Shown here in pieces: positions 13,882-20,164 of a DNA stretch of 22,451 bases. Source of the stretch: a virus. The DNA lies in IMG/VR virus record IMGVR_UViG_3300022841_000069, positions 1 through 22,451 of that record, one strand, 5' to 3'. How positions within the stretch are numbered: position 1 is the first letter of the stretch; every line of letters begins with the position of its first letter. The notes under the pieces are model-generated. The model made no database searches. It was not told the origin of the DNA and saw only the letters and a list, made by a program, of their open reading frames with translations. The position numbers were made by a program, and so were the translations under genes.

Positions 13882-14171
13882 GCTTTAGCCTTACTTTCTT
13901 TTGAAGGTTTACTTTTAGAAATAGCGAACAATCCAAAGTAGTCTATAATGAAAATTCCGAATACCGTTAAAGTTCCGAGAGAGTGGTCGTTTAGCATCAT
14001 ACCTATAGACACAGGTATTCCGATTAAAGGAAGAGATTTAGCAAAAATAGTTATCTTAAAAAAACTTTCAAAAAAGCTTGCCAAAATCATTCTCAAGGTA
14101 AATCCAATAAAAATGTCAAGGAAGGGTACTCCAATGTAATCTAACAAAGGAGTTGAAGATAGGGTTTCCAT
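13878..14171 (-). CDS. Membrane protein, holin-like, 97 aa
   Basis: Hydrophobic segments lie at about residues 12 to 33 (IGVPFLDIFIGFTLRMILA), 38 to 59 (FKITIFAKSLPLIGIPVSIG) and 66 to 84 (LTVFGIFIIDYFGLFAI). The C-terminal tail is strongly basic (SKSKPSKESKAKA). Small size, two or three membrane helices and a charged tail are typical of holins, and the SleB-type lysin lies three genes downstream. No holin family match is recognised, so the role is inferred from context. AAGGATAAAACT precedes the ATG at 14171. Confidence 0.6.
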   Translation of the reverse strand: METLSSTPLLDYIGVPFLDIFIGFTLRMILASFFESFFKITIFAKSLPLIGIPVSIGMMLNDHSLGTLTVFGIFIIDYFGLFAISKSKPSKESKAKA

Positions 14172-14181
14172 AGTTTTATCC

Positions 14182-14475
14182 TTAATTGCTATAAATAGAA
14201 TATTCTTCTATAAAGCAAGAAGCTGTGTTTTCGAAGTATTCACGTGGTAAGATCCACTGTTTAAAACTTCCATGTTTATTGTCACCTACACATACAGAGG
14301 AGTGCAAGTTGAAGTGGGGAGGGAGTGTGTCTAACACCACCTCAATAACAACCCCCTTGTTGTACATTGCGGCTTTCTCGTAGTTGTCTGTCCAATGTGT
14401 TAAGTTGCGAGTTTGAATATCTTTGCTCAACTCTTGAGCTTCACGTTGAGTAGTGCCTCTAAAGAATTTGTGCAT
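14182..14475 (-). CDS. Possible ADP-ribosyltransferase-fold protein, 97 aa
   Basis: MHKFFRGTTQREAQ at the start, HWTDNYEKAAMYN in the middle, GVVIEVVLD after it and QWILPREYF near the end follow the order seen in small ADP-ribosyltransferase-like proteins: an Arg or His after the first strand, a Ser/Thr-containing second motif, and a third motif before I-L-P where active enzymes have Glu. Here that place holds Gln, so activity is doubtful. Early-type phage genes of this class modify host proteins in T4. I took the ATG at 14475 (AGGAAAC upstream); an in-frame ATG nine codons earlier lacks this support. The fold call is tentative. Confidence 0.5.
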   Translation of the reverse strand: MHKFFRGTTQREAQELSKDIQTRNLTHWTDNYEKAAMYNKGVVIEVVLDTLPPHFNLHSSVCVGDNKHGSFKQWILPREYFENTASCFIEEYSIYSN

Positions 14476-14498
14476 AGTGTTTCCTATTTGTTTTGTGT

Positions 14499-14516
14499 AC
14501 AAAGCCCGTACAATTA
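14499..14516 (-). repeat. 18-bp direct repeat, copy 2
   Basis: The minus strand reads TAATTGTACGGGCTTTGT, identical to 15180-15197. It lies 23 bases before the start of the 97-residue gene at 14475. With no -10 box behind it, it may be a promoter for the phage RNA polymerase or an operator. Confidence 0.6.
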
Positions 14517-14555
14517 AGTGAACAGTTTTAAACCATGTTCAGGGTCGTTAAAATT

Positions 14556-14732
14556 TTACCGATACTTATCTATTATCCAGATATTGAGTAACAATACTGG
14601 AGCGCCGAGTAGTAGTACTGAAATACACATACAGATACGAATAAACATAGGCTCGTCTTGGGAGTAATTCCACATTAAAAATACTAGTGAGAAGATTCCG
14701 GCAAGCACGTACAATAGCATGAAAGTAGACAT
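14556..14732 (-). CDS. Small membrane protein, 58 aa
   Basis: An open frame between 14732 and 14556, with GGAGAACAACCT before the ATG, fills most of the stretch 14476-14807. Two hydrophobic helices are visible: residues 1 to 21 (MSTFMLLYVLAGIFSLVFLM) and about 32 to 53 (ICMCISVLLLGAPVLLLNI). The loop between them (NYSQDEPM) is polar. No family recognised; it could be a second lysis membrane protein or an early host-affecting protein. It follows promoter-like motif B. Confidence 0.65.
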   Translation of the reverse strand: MSTFMLLYVLAGIFSLVFLMWNYSQDEPMFIRICMCISVLLLGAPVLLLNIWIIDKYR

Positions 14733-14734
14733 AG

Positions 14735-14779
14735 GTTGTTCTCCATTTGGGTTATTTGATGTTTCTTCATTATAGAGGG
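14735..14779 (-). promoter_or_regulatory. Promoter-like motif, copy B, with duplicated leader
   Basis: Positions 14766-14779 read CCCTCTATAATGAA on the minus strand. The 45-base block from here to the ribosome binding site is identical to 15112-15156 except for one base. Upstream of the motif a GTGGGG...CCCC element is also similar in both copies. It lies between the 100-residue and the 58-residue genes. Confidence 0.6.
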
Positions 14780-14807
14780 GCGTTTTTCCCCACTTTTATC
14801 AACATTT

Positions 14808-15110
14808 TTACTTGTTAATTTTGAGTAACATTTTCAACGCCATGTTTTCTGCACGAAGCTCTGATTGTTTTATAGTCCAGTTTTTGTGAGTTTCCCTGTT
14901 ACGATCGTTAATTTCAACAACTGCCAGATACTCTTTATACCAAAAATTCCCGTTAAAAACACGATTAGAAATTTTCTCAACTCTGGAAAGCTTTTCAAAT
15001 TGGTTTGAATTGCTTGAGTCAATAATACCGTCCAGTAAAATTTTTCCTTTGGCGGCGAGTCTACGGTTTTCCCATTTCACTTTTTTAGCTTTGAGTTTTG
15101 AAAAGATCAT
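14808..15110 (-). CDS. Hypothetical protein, 100 aa, basic
   Basis: No family recognised. The product is basic at the start (MIFSKLKAKKVKWENRRLAA) and helical through most of its length, ending in NMALKMLLKINK. It may be a coiled-coil-like protein. GGAGAACAACA precedes the ATG at 15110. It is the first gene after the terminator and promoter region that separates the structural and early parts. Confidence 0.6.
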   Translation of the reverse strand: MIFSKLKAKKVKWENRRLAAKGKILLDGIIDSSNSNQFEKLSRVEKISNRVFNGNFWYKEYLAVVEINDRNRETHKNWTIKQSELRAENMALKMLLKINK

Positions 15111-15111
15111 T

Positions 15112-15156
15112 GTTGTTCTCCATTTGGGTTATATGATGTTTCTTCATTATAGAGGG
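15112..15156 (-). promoter_or_regulatory. Promoter-like motif, copy A, with duplicated leader
   Basis: Positions 15143-15156 read CCCTCTATAATGAA on the minus strand. This is the first promoter-like site after the late-region terminator and lies 33 bases before the first early-type gene. The block matches 14735-14779 in 44 of 45 bases. Confidence 0.65.
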
Positions 15157-15179
15157 CCAAAAACCCCCACTTTTTTAGC

Positions 15180-15197
15180 ACAAAGCCCGTACAATTA
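15180..15197 (-). repeat. 18-bp direct repeat, copy 1
   Basis: The minus strand reads TAATTGTACGGGCTTTGT, lying between the terminator at 15212-15241 and promoter-like motif A. The second copy is at 14499-14516, and a one-mismatch 16-base copy lies inside the DNA polymerase gene near 4492-4507. Confidence 0.6.
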
Positions 15198-15211
15198 CCC
15201 AACAATTTGAT

Positions 15212-15241
15212 AAAAAAGGCCACCCCAATTAAGGGATGACC
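15212..15241 (-). terminator. Intrinsic terminator of the late structural block
   Basis: In minus-strand RNA nine pairs (GGUCAUCCC with GGGGUGGCC, two G-U) close a loop UUAAUU, followed by six U. It begins seven bases after the HNH gene stop. It separates the structural genes from the early-type genes. Confidence 0.85.
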
Positions 15242-15247
15242 ATTAGT

Positions 15248-15598
15248 TTATTTTTTAGCAGGTCTTGGTTTAGGTTTAACTTTCGCTACAGTAGGTTTTT
15301 TCTTAGCCCACGATTTCCTATTCAAGTTATTTTGAGACCGTGTGGCAGGCTTCAAATTAGAAGCTTTGTTGTCAGAACGATCTCTGTTTTTGTGATCTAG
15401 CTCAGTAGTAACTTTTTTACCAGTTGTCATTTCTTTAACAACACGGTGTACGTAATGAGCTTTTCCGTTTACACGAACGGTCTTATACCCGTCTCCATGA
15501 CTCGTGCCAGCCTCGGAACCCGCAGCCTTTCGACCGCGAGCCTCCTTCCAGTATAGTTTTCCATCTTTCTGCTTAAAAAGCTTTTTCCACTTTTGCAT
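15248..15598 (-). CDS. HNH endonuclease, 116 aa
   Basis: The HNH signature lies in the second half: AHYVHRVVKEMTTG, then TELDHKNRDRSDNKASNLKP and ATRSQNNLNR, giving His-Asn-His/Asn metal-binding and catalytic positions of the HNH_3 group. The end is a basic Lys/Pro-rich tail (PKPRPAKK). Such small proteins are mostly homing endonucleases in phages; some HNH proteins assist packaging. Its ATG overlaps the TAA of the tape measure gene (TAATG), so it would be translated with it. No intron or intein is seen around it, so it is best called free-standing. Confidence 0.85.
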   Translation of the reverse strand: MQKWKKLFKQKDGKLYWKEARGRKAAGSEAGTSHGDGYKTVRVNGKAHYVHRVVKEMTTGKKVTTELDHKNRDRSDNKASNLKPATRSQNNLNRKSWAKKKPTVAKVKPKPRPAKK

Positions 15599-18500
15599 TA
15601 GCGACCACCTCTCTCACGGTTAGTTGCGTTTACACCACCAGTAATTTGAGGAATCATCTTGACAATCTCTTTACGAGTTTGACGACTGACGTCACCAGTA
15701 ACATTAATGTTGTAAACTTGCTGTTGTGATTCTTTTTGGCCGTTGTTCATGTTAGCAACTGCATTTTTAGAAAGAACCATTTCTCCGGGCATTAGCATAG
15801 CTGGTACGGAGTCTTTACCTGCTTGTGAGAAAGACGTACTTGGTACAGTACCACCTTGAGCCATACCGACTCCACCGAAGAAGCCAAGTATAGAGCTAAA
15901 TATACCACCTCCTGCACCGGAGCCTCCTCCGCCACCTAGATTAGAAAAGAAGCCTGATATGCTTTCACCTAATCCAGAGAAAAGACCTGAGAGGGTCGAC
16001 CCGAGAGATTCAGTTATCCCACCTTCTCCGCCGTTACCAGCAAGACCTTTTGTAATACCACCTTCAACAGTTTCACCAACTTTTGAACCGAAGCCAAGAA
16101 CACCTTCAAATATACCACCCAGAGATTTACCTAACCCACCTTCGGGGCTAAACAAAGCAGTAGTAAAACTTTCAGAAAAAGCGTTGATAATATTTGAGCT
16201 GAAACTATCTGCTAAGTCAAGTAAGAAACCTTTAGCATCACCTGTCATTAAGAATGTTGAGAATGCGTTTTGAAAATCTCCTTGGAAATTCTCTGCGTAA
16301 CTTTCTGCGATCTCTTCAGGTGTTTTTGCAGTATCCTTTTTCTTACTCTTGCTTTTATCATCACTTATACTACTTGAAGTGTTAGAACTTTCTGTAGAAA
16401 TGTCACTAATGCTACTAGTAGACGATAGTCTCGCCCTAGCGAGTAAAGCATCAATTGTGGCAACATCGCCGTACTCGTTCCTACTTACGGCTCTTGCACG
16501 GGCGGATTCTAGATCAGCAATATCTCCTGATAGTCCACCTCCAGCCAACATTTTAGGCATAATACCTGCATTGACTTTGGCCATAAAGTCTGGGCCGAAT
16601 TTGCTGACAGCGGACGCCTTCATTACAAACTCACCATTAGAGAGCATAGCAGGGATTTCGTCCGAAGTACCTGTTCCCTTGCCATTCACAGCACCACCAG
16701 AGTTGAAGCCACCAACATCTAAAGGTAGTAGGCTATTACTAGGGGTAAAAGTAGGAGCAGCGACTACACTAGATTTTTGTACTTGAAGTATACCTGAAGA
16801 CAAGTTATCTAATCTGTTAGTAATTTTCCGAATGGCTTCTTCAAACTCGCCAATTGCAGAGCTGTTTAACATACGACCAAGTAGACCCAGATCTGAAAGT
16901 CTATCCAACTCGTCTTGCCAAGATTCTAAAGCTGCTTCAGATTGAGCAATTGTCATAGAATTTAAGGAAGAAGTTTCAAGGTTAGCAATAAGTGCTGAGT
17001 TCAGAGGGTCGTTGTTTATATCTCTGTTGATAGCGTTGGTATTACGATCACTAACTGTACCTGTGGAACCTGTCAGTAAATTTACCGGTAAGTTGATTAC
17101 TTTCTCAACAGTTCCCGCAATTAAATCTCTTAGTTTTTCTGATAACTCACTTTCAGAAGTTAGTAGAAATACACTGAGACCTATTGCCGCAGCAGCTAAT
17201 ACTGCAGGATTTGAAATTAGAGCGAAGATACCGCTCCTAAGCTGTTTCAAAGCTTCCGGACCTTTTAATCCTTTAAAGATCCTTTTAATTAATCCAGAGC
17301 CTAGCCTAAGTAGACTAGCGGATAACCCCGGTGTAATTAAAAAAGCACCTGCAATTAATACGAGGGCTGTTGCCAGTTTATCGGAGAATTCACTATTAAA
17401 ATCTTTTCCGAAGAAACCATCAACAAAACCACTTCCGATAGAAGATGCTATGTTTTTAATACCTTCTATTACGTTAGCAACAATATCACCTTCACCAGAA
17501 AGAGCATCTTTTAATGCCTTACCAAAACCTCTTGCAACTTTATTGATAGCAGCTAAGAATTCCTTATCATTGCCAAGCACGTTTGCTGCACTTAAGAACG
17601 CACCAGCTAATGCCCCTTTAAGTACAAGCTCTCTTATTGAACGCTTTAGTGCAATACCTAGAGCAACCGATATCGCAGCTGCTAACTGATCGCTATTGGC
17701 ATTAAAATATTCCTCTGTATTTGCTATAATATTGTCGAAGGATTCTGTGACACTTTCAGCTATTGCTATAGCACCAATAACAAGAGGTGTCTTCTTTAAT
17801 AAGTCTAAGAAAGTATTATAGTAATCGGAAGAAAAGTCAATTGCTCTCTGGAAACTATTTCTTATTTCTTCAGAAAATGGGAGGTCAATTCTGCCACCAG
17901 ATTTCAAATAAGTATAGTCTCCAAAATAATCCCAAGCTTCAGTCATCGAAGATAAAGTGGAAGACCAAGCCTCTGCTAGACCGTCAGTGATTGTTGTTTT
18001 CAAACCACCTCTAGATTCTATTTCGACAAGCATGTCTTTATATTCTGATACAACTTTTTTGTTTAAGTTGTTAAAGACTTCAATTATCTTAGCACCCCAC
18101 GCTTTTAATTGGTCTAAGGGTTTATCTAAGAATGTCTTTAAGCTAGACCCGACTGATAAGGATTGTCCTGCTTCCATGTGAGAAGGGTCAAAAATACCAG
18201 TCCACAAAGAACGACCAACAACACGATCCCAGATTTCGTAAAAGATTGCAACAACGTTATCTTTAAACCTTGTCAACCCTGAAATAGCACTAGAGAAGCC
18301 AGTGAATATCTTGTCTGACAGATCAACTTGAGTTATAGCAGTATCCATAGGGATATAGCCAGACTCGCGTCTCCACATGTTTTTAACTACGTCTTTTATT
18401 TCTTCTACAGTAGCGATTACGTTATTCTTAGAATTAGCCATAGCAGACTGTATACCATCTAAGAACTTAGAAGCATCTATCTCGTCTGTAAACAATCCGG

Positions 18501-19413
18501 ATATATCATCCATAACATCTTGGGCAAAGTACTTTACATCAAGTCTAAGAAGTGTTAACCCAATTCTTGCTCTTAATGCCCATTCTTCTATGTTTTGTCC
18601 TAAGAAGTTTACAGCCTTAGTTGAAGATATAATTGCTTTCTTTACTAAGTCAGAAACCCCAATAACCTTATCCATGTTGGCTAAAGCACGAGTCCAAGCA
18701 TCACCGAATACAGTAGCTAATCCTGCTACAGTCGCGTCAAGTGTGCCAAACTCGGAATTCATCTCATCAGCACCATCACGGATAGCATCAAAGACAGCTT
18801 CTGCAGTTAGTAAACCGTCTTCAGCCGCTTCTCTCAGTTTCCCAAAAGGGATACCCATACCATCTGCAATAGCTTGGGCTAAACGAGGCATACCTTCTAG
18901 TACTGAATTTAGTTCTTGCCCTCGTAACTGGCCAGAGGCCAAACCCTGTCCAAGTTGGATAATAGCAGACTTAGCAGTTTCGGCAGCAGAACCTGAGAGT
19001 ACGGCGGCTTGTTGTACAGCTTCAGTTACTCTTAGCAACTCTTTGGTTGAACGCCCTGATCCTTTTAGGGCTAAACCAAATCTGTTAAAGGTTTCAGCCG
19101 CTGCATCTACACTACCACGAGATCTTGCGGAAATAGCAAATAGTTCTTTTAAGACTGCGTTAGTTTTAGTAATGTCTCTAGTTACTAGATTAACACGGTT
19201 GCTGAAGTTAGTCATAGAGTCAGCGGCTCTTGTAATACCTTTTACTACGATTGTTGCAGAAAAAGCAGCTGTCAATCCAATAGCCATTTTTTGAAAGCTA
19301 TTAGTTAACCTACTTGTTCTTACGTCTAGATTAGTTATGGAGCGTTCTAGTTTGCTCATTTCTCTTGTGGCTTGGCTAGCGTTAGCCTTTACCCGAATTT
19401 CTACTCCACTCAT
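15598..19413 (-). CDS. Tail tape measure protein, 1271 aa
   Basis: The protein sets tail length and passes through the tail tube at DNA entry. The tape measure domain is seen near residues 70 to 250: NRFGLALKGSGRSTKELL, then GSAAETAKSAIIQLGQGLAS, GQLRGQELNSVLEGMPRLA and EDGLLTAEAVFDAI. Later parts are helical with long hydrophobic stretches (about 570 to 800). Two similar segments stand towards the end: GTSDEIPAMLSNGEFVM near 915 and GKDSVPAMLMPGEMVLS near 1195, with a Gly-rich stretch between. AGGAG precedes the ATG at 19413; an in-frame upstream ATG at 19482 would begin inside the terminator. At about 1.5 angstrom per residue the tail would be near 190 nm long. Confidence 0.93.
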   Translation of the reverse strand: MSGVEIRVKANASQATREMSKLERSITNLDVRTSRLTNSFQKMAIGLTAAFSATIVVKGITRAADSMTNFSNRVNLVTRDITKTNAVLKELFAISARSRGSVDAAAETFNRFGLALKGSGRSTKELLRVTEAVQQAAVLSGSAAETAKSAIIQLGQGLASGQLRGQELNSVLEGMPRLAQAIADGMGIPFGKLREAAEDGLLTAEAVFDAIRDGADEMNSEFGTLDATVAGLATVFGDAWTRALANMDKVIGVSDLVKKAIISSTKAVNFLGQNIEEWALRARIGLTLLRLDVKYFAQDVMDDISGLFTDEIDASKFLDGIQSAMANSKNNVIATVEEIKDVVKNMWRRESGYIPMDTAITQVDLSDKIFTGFSSAISGLTRFKDNVVAIFYEIWDRVVGRSLWTGIFDPSHMEAGQSLSVGSSLKTFLDKPLDQLKAWGAKIIEVFNNLNKKVVSEYKDMLVEIESRGGLKTTITDGLAEAWSSTLSSMTEAWDYFGDYTYLKSGGRIDLPFSEEIRNSFQRAIDFSSDYYNTFLDLLKKTPLVIGAIAIAESVTESFDNIIANTEEYFNANSDQLAAAISVALGIALKRSIRELVLKGALAGAFLSAANVLGNDKEFLAAINKVARGFGKALKDALSGEGDIVANVIEGIKNIASSIGSGFVDGFFGKDFNSEFSDKLATALVLIAGAFLITPGLSASLLRLGSGLIKRIFKGLKGPEALKQLRSGIFALISNPAVLAAAAIGLSVFLLTSESELSEKLRDLIAGTVEKVINLPVNLLTGSTGTVSDRNTNAINRDINNDPLNSALIANLETSSLNSMTIAQSEAALESWQDELDRLSDLGLLGRMLNSSAIGEFEEAIRKITNRLDNLSSGILQVQKSSVVAAPTFTPSNSLLPLDVGGFNSGGAVNGKGTGTSDEIPAMLSNGEFVMKASAVSKFGPDFMAKVNAGIMPKMLAGGGLSGDIADLESARARAVSRNEYGDVATIDALLARARLSSTSSISDISTESSNTSSSISDDKSKSKKKDTAKTPEEIAESYAENFQGDFQNAFSTFLMTGDAKGFLLDLADSFSSNIINAFSESFTTALFSPEGGLGKSLGGIFEGVLGFGSKVGETVEGGITKGLAGNGGEGGITESLGSTLSGLFSGLGESISGFFSNLGGGGGSGAGGGIFSSILGFFGGVGMAQGGTVPSTSFSQAGKDSVPAMLMPGEMVLSKNAVANMNNGQKESQQQVYNINVTGDVSRQTRKEIVKMIPQITGGVNATNRERGGR

Positions 19414-19432
19414 AGTGGTTCTCCTATATAAT

Positions 19433-19480
19433 AAAAAAGCCCCCGATAGTATCCTACATGTTGAGGAAGCCATCAGGGGC
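19433..19480 (-). terminator. Terminator-like hairpin before the tape measure gene
   Basis: Minus-strand RNA pairs GCCCCUGAUGG with CUAUCGGGGGC and UCCU with AGGA, with a two-base internal mismatch and the loop CAACAUGU, followed by six U. It lies between the gp10-like stop and the tape measure start, 20 bases before that start codon. No promoter fits behind it, so it should be a partial terminator that lowers tape measure expression. Confidence 0.8.
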
Positions 19481-19490
19481 AATTTAACTA

Positions 19491-19826
19491 TTAGTCTGGG
19501 GTTATTAAGCCAATAGTTGTTAGCACTTGTTCGATAAAGTATTTCGGAGCTTGCTGACTGTGTCCATTATTTAATGTGCTTACGTGTTCGACATCATTTA
19601 TAATAGCACCACCAGTGAAACCACCAATCTTATTTCTATCTATTTCATTTTCCCAGCCGAGTCTTGCTTCACCAGTATCAACTGGGGTAACAATTTTAAG
19701 CTGTTCTGTCCCGTAATTGATTAGAACTTCAATTTCCTTGTTAGCAAGGTCTTTAAATTCTGTTTCAATACGTTCTATTTCTTGTCGGAAGTTAACTACC
19801 TCCAAAGAGACTAAACCTTTTTTCAT
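19491..19826 (-). CDS. HK97 gp10-like tail protein, 111 aa
   Basis: The signature TPVDTGEARLGW in the middle and NDVEHVSTLNNGHSQQAPKY near the end match the HK97 gp10-like family of tail completion or neck proteins. In most siphoviruses this gene stands between head closure and tail terminator; here it stands between the chaperone and the tape measure, so it may act in tail initiation. The ATG at 19826 overlaps the stop of the chaperone extension (ATGA); a TTG five codons upstream is also in frame. Confidence 0.75.
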   Translation of the reverse strand: MKKGLVSLEVVNFRQEIERIETEFKDLANKEIEVLINYGTEQLKIVTPVDTGEARLGWENEIDRNKIGGFTGGAIINDVEHVSTLNNGHSQQAPKYFIEQVLTTIGLITPD

Positions 19827-20164
19827 TTTTTTCCAAGCCAAGGTGGTGTCCAGTTAGAACTATCCCCGCCTTTAGCCGAGAGCATCATGTTTAAGAATTT
19901 GCCTTTCGGTAACGCGGTGGTTTCTACTGGAGTGTTTTCTTTCATAGTTCTTAAGGTCACAAATAAATCTTCTGGTTTACCTTTGTAACCTTGAGACTGA
20001 AGCATTAAGAAAGTTCTTTGATCTTCTCTCCAACCAATAGGTCTTCTCTTAAAATACTTTACCCAGTTTAACAACTCAGTATAGGGCATTTCTTCTTGAA
20101 TTTTGTAAACAGGTAAATTCAAAGCTTCTGCAATTTCAAAAATAGTCTCTTCGGATTGCGTTAG
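19823..20164 (-). CDS. Tail assembly chaperone, frameshift extension (gpT-like)
   Basis: This frame is joined to the preceding 99-residue protein by -1 frameshifting at 20164-20170, giving about 212 residues in all. The extension (113 residues) starts LTQSEETIFEIAEALN and holds EEMPYTELLNWVKYF and RPIGWREDQR, a pattern typical of the region after the slip in lambda gpGT-like chaperones. In lambda, the long form binds the tape measure and recruits tail tube subunits. No ribosome binding site is seen in front of its own TTG at 20122, which supports expression by frameshift. Confidence 0.85.
   Translation of the reverse strand, partial: LTQSEETIFEIAEALNLPVYKIQEEMPYTELLNWVKYFKRRPIGWREDQRTFLMLQSQGYKGKPEDLFVTLRTMKENTPVETTALPKGKFLNMMLSAKGGDSSNWTPPWLGKK

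Noticed and set aside
14740-14780. TATAAT in the repeated motif as a full sigma-70 promoter with TTGATA as -35
   Set aside because: The distance from TTGATA to TATAAT is 22 bases, too long for a normal host promoter; only the motif itself is reported.
17012-17689. Second plus-strand frame (225 codons) opposite the tape measure gene
   Set aside because: Same pattern as the larger frame: composition is explained by the opposite strand and no homologous motif is visible.
18377-19294. Long open frame on the plus strand (305 codons) opposite the tape measure gene
   Set aside because: It is antisense to a well-supported domain of the tape measure, its product is a Ser/Ala/Pro-rich mirror of that gene, and no ribosome binding site or promoter goes with it.
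15248-19413. HNH gene as part of an intron or intein in the tape measure
   Set aside because: The tape measure frame is continuous to its stop and the HNH gene starts only after it; no splice-like element or intein motif was seen.
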